From positions 1 through 5,681 of the forward strand of contig JAHISI010000038.1 in NCBI GenBank assembly GCA_018818345.1: a DNA stretch of 5,681 nt. Direction: 5' to 3'. Position numbers and translations under genes: made by a program. Numbering within the stretch: the first letter of the stretch is position 1; each line of letters starts with the position of its first letter. The stretch is from Patescibacteria group bacterium (GTDB taxonomy: Bacteria; Patescibacteriota; Dojkabacteria; SC72). The notes under the pieces are model-generated. The model saw only the letters and a program-made list of their open reading frames with translations. It ran no database searches and was not told the DNA's origin. Shown in pieces: positions 1 through 5,553 of the stretch.

Positions 1-2113
1 ATATTCTCGCAGCTGTAGCTTTGTGAATATCTAATCCGTCAGTAAAATCCTTTATTAGCAAGTCATCTCTAGACATATCCGCCATGATTCTTAATTCCAT
101 CTGCGCATAGTCCATTCCTACAAATTTGAATCCCTCATTAGGAACAAAGGCTTTTCTTAACTTCTCAGACCAAGTACCCGAGGCTGGTAGATTTTGCATA
201 TTTGGATTAGCGGACGAGAATCTTCCAGATGTTGTACCTGTTTGTTTAAAGTCTGTATGGATTGAGGTGTTTGGATCATTTTGAGCCATTTCAAGTAATG
301 GAGAAGTATATGTGCCATATACCTTGGACACTTCTCTGTATTCCAAAAGCTTCTCTACGCATGGATGTGCGCCTACTAAACCTTCCAGGACATCTTCCCT
401 TGTGGATTGTTTCCCTACAACTGGTAACTGCAATTCATTGAAGAGTACGTCTGCTAGTTGTTTTGGAGAGTTAATATTGAATTCATGCCCCACAGAATCA
501 TATATTTCCTGTGCTAACCTATCCATTGTACCCTTTACCTCTGTATCCAATGCTTTAAGATATTCCGCATCTATCTTGATCCCCCTTCTCTCCATCTTCC
601 CAAGTATCTCTGCGACGGGCATTTCTACTTTCTTAAGTACGTTCACTAAATAGTCTTCTTCAACCTTTAAGTATTCTTTTATGCTCTTCAAGGTATATTC
701 GTAAAGTTCAGTATCATTCGCTTTCTTGGTTTCTTTCTCCCTTATCTCTACAATTGCATCCAATATATCTGTCATTTTAAGAGGTGAGAGCTTTTCTTCA
801 AAAATTTTACCCGCATAGTCAAAGGCAAGGTCTTTAAAAGATACTGTTTTCTTCCCAGAACTAATTGTATGTGCAAAAAGCATTACGTCAAAAGATTTCT
901 CGTAATTAAGTACGATATGTTTCTGCGCTGTTAACTCTTCCCAATTGTAGAATGTGGTTATACAATCCTGAGGTATCTGGGTATCAATTTCTTTGAAAAG
1001 ACTATCCTGAGATCCACCACCTACAAAATTAAATCGGACAACGTAGAATGGTTCCTGGTTGTAGGATTCTTCTTTGGATACATAGCCAATTATCATTTCC
1101 TTTGATCTTCCTGTTAGTTCTTTAAATGTATCGAGATTTTGCCAATCAATATCAGCATTGGAATTGGTTCCGAATATGCTTAATTGAGGTGAATCTGAAG
1201 ATTCTTCTTTTCCAAAAAGGTCCTCTATCTTAACCATCAACGATCTAAAGCTAAACTTCTTAAATATCTCTAGTACATTACTTCTATCAAAGTCCTTAGT
1301 TCGACATGCTTCTAGATGTATATCGACATGCATATCTTGCTCTATGGTTGCCAACATTCGGCTCAACTCTGCTTGTTCTATACCTTCTCCAAAGAGTACT
1401 TGTAATCGAGGTTTAAGCTTCGAGATGTTCTTGTAAATTTCATTCATCTCTCCATATTCTTTTAACAAATCTGTTGCTGTCTTACTTCCAATTCCCTTTA
1501 TACCTGGTATATTATCTGATGCATCCCCTACTATGGCTTTGTAATCTATGATTTGGTTTGGATATACTCCCATATATTTGAATACCTCATCGGTGTCATA
1601 CAGTACTAAATTCTTGAAATTTCCTGATGGTAAGCATACTCTAATATCATTCTTCACTAATTGAAGAAGGTCTCTATCCCCACTTAATATGTAGAAATCC
1701 AAATTCTCATCCTTCCATTTCCCGCTATCTACCATCTTAGATATGGTTCCAAGAATATCATCTGCTTCAAATCCTTCCTGCTTTATGATTGGTATATTGA
1801 ATGCCTTAAGTACTTCCTCTACCAATGGAAATTGATCTAAGAGTGATTGGTCTGTAGGCTTTCTAGTCCCTTTGTATTCTGCAAATTCAGCATGTCTAAA
1901 TGTAGGAGCTTTAGTATCAAATGCACAAAGTACATATTCCGGATGGAACTGTTTTAATGCTTCTAGAAGCATTACTGTAAAACCATATACCGCGTTTACT
2001 TGGACACCATCTTCGGTTTGTAAGGTTGAGGGATATGCGTGAAATGCTCTATGCACAATGGCATTAGCATCAATTGCTAAAAAGACATCTTTAGACGTTC
2101 TTTGTATATTCAT
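1..2113 (-). CDS. polA: DNA polymerase I, N-terminal 704 residues (3' end of gene outside window)
   Basis: Family A DNA polymerase, which fills gaps and removes RNA primers during replication and repair. I translated the frame from the ATG at 2113 and found it open to the left edge. Residues about 10-290 form the 5'-3' exonuclease (flap nuclease) domain: D15 in I-D-A-N, R73 in T-F-R-H, E116-A-D-D119, S144-G-D-R-D148, G196-D-A-S-D-N-I-P-G204, then a helix-hairpin-helix G-I-G-S-K. Residues about 325-480 sit where the 3'-5' proofreading domain belongs, but the D-x-E motif is absent (I-I-G-Y-V near 341-345), so this domain looks inactive. The polymerase domain starts near 496, with T-S-G-R631-F-S-S and motif A D668-Y-A-Q-M-E-L-R. 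Motifs B and C lie beyond the edge; by comparison with E. coli Pol I about 200-220 residues are missing. The start is 14 bases after ftsH with no Shine-Dalgarno and no own promoter seen, suggesting co-transcription. Identity is very secure. Confidence 0.97.
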   Translation of the reverse strand, partial: MNIQRTSKDVFLAIDANAIVHRAFHAYPSTLQTEDGVQVNAVYGFTVMLLEALKQFHPEYVLCAFDTKAPTFRHAEFAEYKGTRKPTDQSLLDQFPLVEEVLKAFNIPIIKQEGFEADDILGTISKMVDSGKWKDENLDFYILSGDRDLLQLVKNDIRVCLPSGNFKNLVLYDTDEVFKYMGVYPNQIIDYKAIVGDASDNIPGIKGIGSKTATDLLKEYGEMNEIYKNISKLKPRLQVLFGEGIEQAELSRMLATIEQDMHVDIHLEACRTKDFDRSNVLEIFKKFSFRSLMVKIEDLFGKEESSDSPQLSIFGTNSNADIDWQNLDTFKELTGRSKEMIIGYVSKEESYNQEPFYVVRFNFVGGGSQDSLFKEIDTQIPQDCITTFYNWEELTAQKHIVLNYEKSFDVMLFAHTISSGKKTVSFKDLAFDYAGKIFEEKLSPLKMTDILDAIVEIREKETKKANDTELYEYTLKSIKEYLKVEEDYLVNVLKKVEMPVAEILGKMERRGIKIDAEYLKALDTEVKGTMDRLAQEIYDSVGHEFNINSPKQLADVLFNELQLPVVGKQSTREDVLEGLVGAHPCVEKLLEYREVSKVYGTYTSPLLEMAQNDPNTSIHTDFKQTGTTSGRFSSANPNMQNLPASGTWSEKLRKAFVPNEGFKFVGMDYAQMELRIMADMSRDDLLIKDFTDGLDIHKATAARI

Positions 2114-2127
2114 ATATCAAAATTTTA

Positions 2128-3987
2128 CTACTTAACAAAAAGTGCTTCAAATTCCTCTCCTGTTACTACTTCTTTTTCTACCAATATGGCTACTAACTTT
2201 TCGACATATTCTTTTTTGTCTTTAAGAAGCTTCTTTGCATATGTATATGCTTCGTCCGTCAACCTCTTGATCTCTTCATCAATTATCTGTGCTGTCTTTT
2301 CACTGTAATCCTTACCACCACCGTATGAATATCCTAGGTTCTTGGTCTCTTCTCTGTCCCCATATTTAATCAATCCTAACTTTTCACTCATACCTAATTC
2401 CATAACCATACTCTTTGCCGTTTCTGTTACCTGTTCAATATCGCCAGAAGCTCCCGAAGAGATGTCTCCTAAGAATAGTTCTTCTGCAGCTCTTCCTCCG
2501 ACACCAGTTCTCAACCATGCTAGCATCTGCTTTTTGTACAAGAATGTCCTGTCCTTTTCTGGCAAGTAAACTGTTACGCCACCTGTCATTCCTCTTGAGA
2601 TTATGGATACCTGCTCTACTGGATCAGATCCTTCTGTGAACTTAGAAACTATTGCGTGTCCCGCTTCATGGTATGCAGTCTTTTTGATTTCTTCTCCATC
2701 CTTCTCTCCTTTCTTCTTTCTACCAAGCTTTACCTTAAGGTAAGATTCCATGAGGTCCTCATGACTAATTTTCTTTCTGTCTTCTTTTGCTGCCATGATT
2801 GCGGCTTCATTTAAAAGATTTTCTAAATCGGCACCTGAATATCCTACTGTTTTTTTAGCTAACACCTCTAAATCTTCAATCTTCTCAAGCTTTTTGTTCT
2901 TAGCATGTACATCAAGAATGGCTTTTCTACCCTTCATATCTGGCATATGCACCACAATCATTCGGTCAAACCTTCCTGGTCTTAAGATTGCAGGATCCAA
3001 TACATCTGGTCTGTTGGTAGCTGCAAGTACAATGACATTTTCTCTTCCTTCTAATCCATCCATCTCTACCAATATCTGATTCAATGTCTGCTCTCCTGCT
3101 CCGGAGTGTAATACTGTTCCTCTCTTTTTAGCTACAGCATCAATTTCATCTATGAAGATGATACATGGTGCTACGTTCTTAGCTTTTTTGAAAAGATCTC
3201 TTACTCTTGATGCTCCTGCTCCTACCAACATTTCTTCAAATTCTGATCCTGATGTGTGGAAGAATGGAACTCCTGCTTCACCTGCAACTGCTTTTGCGAG
3301 CAATGTTTTTCCAGTACCTGGTGCACCTGCGAGCAATACTCCTTTAGGAATTCTTGCGCCTGCCGCTAGATATTTTTTAGGATTTTTAAGGAAATCTACA
3401 ATCTCCGTTAACTCTTCTTTCACCTCTTCGATACCTGCTACATCGTTAAATGTTGTACCTGTTTTCTTTCCAAAGAGCATCTTAGCTTTGCTCTCTCCAA
3501 AGTCCATTATCTTCCCTCCTGAGGCCTGCATATTCTTGATCATTATGAATACCAATATTCCACCTACTACTAGGAATACAATACTGATGATGTCACTGAA
3601 GGATACTCCTACTGCTGGTTGGTAGAAGTCATTTTTCAAATCCTTGATATTTATATCTGCATCTGAGAGTACTTGGTAAAAGTCTGTTCCGTTTGGTAGT
3701 AATGCATATTTCTTGATGATGAGGTTGTTGTCATCTCTCTCTTGGAGAGTTACGGTATCATCCTTAAGGGTAAGGTTCTCATATTTCTTGTCTGATATGT
3801 CTGTTACTATCTCACTTATTGATACTTCTGTTCCCTTAGATCCCATATTTCTAATGAAGAAGAATCCTGCGGCTAATGCTGCAGTTAGTATTAACGATAC
3901 AATGATACTTGGGATATTTACTTTCTTCCCTGTTGGCATTTTTCTTATGTCTATTTTTACGTTCTTTTTTGGTTCTTTGTTATCCAT
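2128..3987 (-). CDS. ftsH: ATP-dependent zinc metalloprotease FtsH
   Basis: Membrane-anchored AAA+ protease that extracts and degrades misfolded membrane proteins and short-lived regulators; the family works as a hexamer. The 619-residue length is normal. Order: basic cytosolic start; membrane segment about 25-45; outer domain about 46-128; membrane segment about 131-152; AAA domain with Walker A G221-A-P-G-T-G-K-T228, Walker B I-I-F-I-D280-E281, and second region of homology A-T-N-R-P ending in arginine fingers R336 and R339; zinc site H440-E-A-G-H444 with the third ligand probably D516 in S-G-A-S-G-D. All catalytic residues are present. The pore loop is unusual: M253-L254-V-G-A-G instead of the common M-F-V-G-V-G. 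The ATG at 3987 gives a normal N-terminus; an internal ATG (M17) is less likely. No Shine-Dalgarno precedes it, but a good promoter lies about 80 bases upstream. It ends in TAG, 14 bases before polA. Confidence 0.98.
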   Translation of the reverse strand: MDNKEPKKNVKIDIRKMPTGKKVNIPSIIVSLILTAALAAGFFFIRNMGSKGTEVSISEIVTDISDKKYENLTLKDDTVTLQERDDNNLIIKKYALLPNGTDFYQVLSDADINIKDLKNDFYQPAVGVSFSDIISIVFLVVGGILVFIMIKNMQASGGKIMDFGESKAKMLFGKKTGTTFNDVAGIEEVKEELTEIVDFLKNPKKYLAAGARIPKGVLLAGAPGTGKTLLAKAVAGEAGVPFFHTSGSEFEEMLVGAGASRVRDLFKKAKNVAPCIIFIDEIDAVAKKRGTVLHSGAGEQTLNQILVEMDGLEGRENVIVLAATNRPDVLDPAILRPGRFDRMIVVHMPDMKGRKAILDVHAKNKKLEKIEDLEVLAKKTVGYSGADLENLLNEAAIMAAKEDRKKISHEDLMESYLKVKLGRKKKGEKDGEEIKKTAYHEAGHAIVSKFTEGSDPVEQVSIISRGMTGGVTVYLPEKDRTFLYKKQMLAWLRTGVGGRAAEELFLGDISSGASGDIEQVTETAKSMVMELGMSEKLGLIKYGDREETKNLGYSYGGGKDYSEKTAQIIDEEIKRLTDEAYTYAKKLLKDKKEYVEKLVAILVEKEVVTGEEFEALFVK

Positions 3988-3999
3988 TTTGATGTAAGT

Positions 4000-4014
4000 A
4001 ATCTAAATTAGATT
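4000..4014. repeat. Perfect palindrome in the ftsH leader
   Basis: AATCTAA-A-TTAGATT is a perfect 7-base inverted repeat with a one-base centre, 12 bases upstream of the ftsH ATG and downstream of its predicted transcription start. It could be an operator. It resembles neither CIRCE nor a CtsR box. A one-base centre is too tight for an RNA hairpin unless the inner pairs open. Confidence 0.55.
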
Positions 4015-4025
4015 GGGAATGTTTT

Positions 4026-4043
4026 AGATATGTATGTATATCT
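4026..4043. repeat. Second inverted repeat in the ftsH leader
   Basis: AGATAT and ATATCT arms (6 bases) around GTATGT. In RNA this is a weak A-U hairpin, 38 bases or more upstream of the ftsH start codon. It may be chance in such AT-rich sequence. Confidence 0.35.
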
Positions 4044-4068
4044 GGTAGTTTGATTCCTAATATGTATG

Positions 4069-4097
4069 ATTATATCAAAAGGGATGAGTATTCTAAA
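4069..4097 (-). promoter_or_regulatory. Promoter of ftsH (and probably polA)
   Basis: Minus strand TTTAGA (4097-4092), 17-base spacer, TGATATAAT ending at 4069. The start is predicted near 4062, giving an ftsH leader of about 75 bases. The 13-mer TTTTGATATAATC here is identical to the one in front of the CAU tRNA. Confidence 0.7.
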
Positions 4098-4112
4098 GAG
4101 AATTTTCATATA

Positions 4113-4186
4113 TGGTGGAAGGTGGAATCGAACCACCGACCTTAGGTTTATGAATCCTATGCTCTAACCTTCTGAGCTATTCCACC
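4113..4186 (-). tRNA. CAU-anticodon tRNA: elongator tRNA-Met or tRNA-Ile2
   Basis: A 74-base cloverleaf without encoded CCA: acceptor GGTGGAA/TTCCACC, U8-A9, D stem GCTC/GAGC, anticodon arm TAGGA-TTCATAA-ACCTA, T arm GGTGG-TTCGATT-CCACC, discriminator A. The paired first position and the lack of a G-C run at the base of the anticodon stem exclude an initiator. The anticodon CAU fits elongator Met, or Ile2 if C34 is converted to lysidine by TilS; the sequence alone does not decide. Positions 31 and 39 form an A-A mismatch at the loop end of the anticodon stem. It lies between efp and ftsH. Confidence 0.92.
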
Positions 4187-4198
4187 AAGTTTTAAAAG

Positions 4199-4207
4199 AT
4201 TATATCA
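4199..4207 (-). promoter_or_regulatory. Extended -10 promoter of the CAU tRNA
   Basis: Minus strand TGATATAAT (4207-4199) begins five bases after the efp stop codon. The start is predicted near 4192, six bases before the tRNA. The -35 position (AGGCAA, inside efp) is a poor match, so recognition would depend on the extended -10. Confidence 0.6.
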
Positions 4208-4211
4208 AAAA

Positions 4212-4772
4212 CTAATTAGATTTGCCTGAATACGAACCACTCTCTGTACTAATCTTAATATCATCACCTACTTTTATGAACATAGGTACTTGAAGTTCGA
4301 AACCTGTCTCTACCTTAGCTAATTTGGTAGCACTGTTTGCAGTATTACCCTTAACAGCATCCGATGTTTCAGTAACTTTTAATACAACATTAGGAACCTC
4401 TTTGATATTTAAGATCTTACCATTGTACATAAGTACTAATGTAGACATACCCTCTTTAAGGAAGTTAACATAGTCACCAATGGTATCCTTAGGAATATTG
4501 ATAGTCTCGTATGTCTCAGAATCCATAAAGTAGGAACCACTACCATCAGAATACAAATATTGCATTTCCTTAGTCTCAGGTTCAATATGTTCAACCTTAG
4601 CACCAGATTTAATAGTCTTAGTACTTTGGTTACCAGTTTCCATAGATTGTAATCTCATGATTATTAATCCACCCTGTCTTCCTTGTGTTTTTAATTGTCT
4701 ATCCAAAATGTAATATATTTTATTCTCTTCTAGAATGTACATTCCTTTAACTGGTTGATTTGTTAATGGCAT
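4212..4772 (-). CDS. efp: Elongation factor P with arginine at the loop tip
   Basis: EF-P binds the ribosome between P and E sites and relieves stalling at proline runs. I start it at the ATG at 4772, giving 186 residues, the usual family length, and an N-terminus that aligns with the KOW-like domain (K9-G-M-Y-I-L). The frame is open further upstream to a TTG at 4856, but those 28 extra codons cover the promoter and match no EF-P sequence. Domain I carries the tRNA-facing loop K28-T-Q-G-R32-Q-G-G35; the modified residue is lysine in E. coli (P-G-K-G) but arginine here. The OB domains follow (Y-L-Y-S-D-G near 93; near the C-terminus V-P-M-F-I-K-V-G-D-D-I-K-I-S-T). The usual final Y-x-x-R is replaced by Y-S-G-K-S-N. 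The gene is flanked by two CAU-anticodon tRNAs and has its own promoter. There is no Shine-Dalgarno; the stop is TAG. Confidence 0.93.
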   Translation of the reverse strand: MPLTNQPVKGMYILEENKIYYILDRQLKTQGRQGGLIIMRLQSMETGNQSTKTIKSGAKVEHIEPETKEMQYLYSDGSGSYFMDSETYETINIPKDTIGDYVNFLKEGMSTLVLMYNGKILNIKEVPNVVLKVTETSDAVKGNTANSATKLAKVETGFELQVPMFIKVGDDIKISTESGSYSGKSN

Positions 4773-4827
4773 ATTAGTATTTATTAAAATATTTAGGAAA
4801 TGCTGTATTAGAGTCGTTTCTGGCGTA

Positions 4828-4856
4828 ATTCTAACACAAAAAGTTATTAAATCCAA
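4828..4856 (-). promoter_or_regulatory. Promoter of efp
   Basis: Minus strand TTGGAT (4856-4851), exactly 17 bases, then TAGAAT (4833-4828) with an extended TG-T before it. The -35 hexamer is identical to that of tRNA-fMet. The start is predicted near 4821, leaving about 49 leader bases before the ATG at 4772. Its position argues against the longer TTG-initiated efp frame. Confidence 0.65.
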
Positions 4857-4882
4857 GACGACACAATAGGGAATTTTTTAAA

Positions 4883-4957
4883 TGGTTGCGGGGGTTGGAC
4901 TCGAACCAACGACTTTCAGGTTATGAGCCTGACGAGCTGCCACTGCTCTACCCCGCG
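4883..4957 (-). tRNA. Initiator tRNA-fMet (CAU)
   Basis: A 75-base cloverleaf with encoded CCA. Initiator hallmarks are visible: the first pair is the C1-A72 mismatch (acceptor strands CGCGGGG and CCCCGCA), and the D stem has A11-U24 (GAGC/GCTC). The anticodon loop is CTCATAA and the T arm is GTTGG-TTCGAGT-CCAAC. The anticodon stem TCAGG/CCTGA has A29-U41, G30-C40 and G31-C39, so only two of the three G-C pairs typical of bacterial initiators are present. The gene sits between ftsB and efp with its own promoter. Confidence 0.95.
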
Positions 4958-4974
4958 TTAACACAGTAATAGGG

Positions 4975-5003
4975 ATTATACTACATACAACAACATAATC
5001 CAA
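4975..5003 (-). promoter_or_regulatory. Promoter of tRNA-fMet
   Basis: Minus strand TTGGAT (5003-4998), 17-base spacer, TATAAT (4980-4975). The start is predicted near 4968, about 11 bases before the mature tRNA 5' end. It lies just past the ftsB-like stop codon, so the tRNA can be expressed independently of that gene. Confidence 0.7.
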
Positions 5004-5013
5004 ACTTGAAAAT

Positions 5014-5460
5014 CTACACCCCTTGTACCACAAGCTCCTCCCACTGTTGAAAAATACTCTTCTCAGCCTCAATCGGCTTCTCACTTAAAATACTATCCAA
5101 TCTCTCCTTTGCAGTCTCCAGTAAAGACTCAGGAATAACAAATACCAGATCCTTCTTTCCTGAGAAATTCAACCTATCCCTAGCCTCTACCTCAATATAT
5201 TCAGGAGACTGCATATTCTGTAGTTGCGTAGCCAATACCAAGTTAGTAACCCTCAAAGTCTCTACCTCCTTACGTGCATTCTCTAAGATATTTACTTTTT
5301 GTATAGTAATGTCTATAGAGTGTATGACATTATAAAGAAGAAACACCGAAATCAGTATGAACCCTATTTTTACAAAAGAATTCCCCAAAACAGCAGGAGC
5401 CATTGTCCTCTTAACCTCTCTTCTAGGCAAACCATTTGATCTATATGATACTTTGTCCAT
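5014..5460 (-). CDS. FtsB/DivIC-family septum formation initiator protein
   Basis: Small bitopic membrane protein of the FtsB/DivIC (septum formation initiator) family, which in studied bacteria joins FtsL and FtsQ/DivIB to license septal cell-wall synthesis. The 148 residues show a basic cytoplasmic tail (1-27, R/K rich), one membrane helix (about 29-48), a coiled-coil stretch (about 51-83) and the family's conserved block after the coil: P-E-Y-I-E-V-E-A-R-D-R-L-N-F near 86-99, then D-L-V-F-V-I-P-E at 104-111. This matches the Y-x-E-x-x-A-R-e-x-L pattern of the family. About 37 extra C-terminal residues (112-148), ending near Q-Q-W-E-E-L, have no function I can name. The ATG at 5460 is the first start after an in-frame TAA at 5488-5490. 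No Shine-Dalgarno is present, and a -10 box lies just upstream, so the mRNA may be leaderless. The family is fairly sure; FtsB versus DivIC cannot be separated by eye. Confidence 0.85.
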   Translation of the reverse strand: MDKVSYRSNGLPRREVKRTMAPAVLGNSFVKIGFILISVFLLYNVIHSIDITIQKVNILENARKEVETLRVTNLVLATQLQNMQSPEYIEVEARDRLNFSGKKDLVFVIPESLLETAKERLDSILSEKPIEAEKSIFQQWEELVVQGV

Positions 5461-5490
5461 AGAAATATTATAAAACAGAGAGAAATATTA
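5461..5490. repeat. Direct repeat AGAAATATTA, 20-base period, before ftsB-like gene
   Basis: The 10-mer AGAAATATTA occurs at 5461-5470 and 5481-5490, exactly 20 bases apart, about two helical turns. The first copy abuts the start codon and overlaps the predicted -10 box; the second lies just upstream. The spacing would suit a regulator binding one face of the DNA, but the sequence is AT-rich and the repeat short. Confidence 0.4.
5467..5472 (-). promoter_or_regulatory. -10 box of ftsB-like gene, predicted leaderless start
   Basis: On the minus strand a perfect TATAAT ends seven bases before the ATG at 5460, so transcription would start at or beside the A of the start codon. No good -35 box lies at 16-18 bases (TTTCTT or TTCTTA). 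A weaker alternative -10, GATAAT at 5499-5504, would give a leader of about 30 bases. Confidence 0.5.
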
Positions 5491-5524
5491 AGAAAGTTAT
5501 TATCTAACCCATATAGATATATTA

Positions 5525-5553
5525 TTGCCCTTCCTCTCTAGTAATGATATAAT
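5525..5553 (+). promoter_or_regulatory. Extended -10 promoter for the divergent plus-strand gene
   Basis: TTGCCC (5525-5530), a 17-base spacer and a perfect TATAAT (5548-5553) preceded by TG-A, giving TGATATAAT. The start is predicted near 5560, with about 40 bases of leader before the GTG at 5600. This is a close sigma-70 match with optimal spacing. Confidence 0.75.

Noticed and set aside
312..653. Plus-strand open frame of 113 codons opposite polA
   Set aside because: It is a shadow of the polA reading frame, with serine/threonine-rich low-complexity composition and no promoter or binding site.
2111..2122. TTTTGATATATG at the polA start as another extended -10 promoter
   Set aside because: It resembles the ftsH promoter, but transcription would start inside the coding region with no later start codon nearby, so it is probably chance.
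3152..3625. Plus-strand open frame of 157 codons opposite ftsH
   Set aside because: It is antisense to the conserved AAA domain, has no independent signals and resembles no known protein.
3988..4062. Riboswitch in the ftsH leader
   Set aside because: About 75 AT-rich bases with no recognisable aptamer motif and only weak inverted repeats.
4090..4103. Hairpin ATTCT-AAAG-AGAAT after the CAU tRNA as a terminator
   Set aside because: It has only five A/T-rich pairs and no U-run follows on the minus strand; it overlaps the ftsH -35 box.
4773..4856. Longer efp starting at TTG 4856 (28 extra residues)
   Set aside because: The extension covers the efp promoter (its TTG is part of the -35 box), matches no EF-P N-terminus, and the ATG at 4772 gives the normal family length.
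4878..5084. Minus-strand open frame of 68 codons across tRNA-fMet
   Set aside because: It reads through the tRNA and the ftsB 3' end in another frame; its C-terminus is the typical false peptide produced by a T arm.
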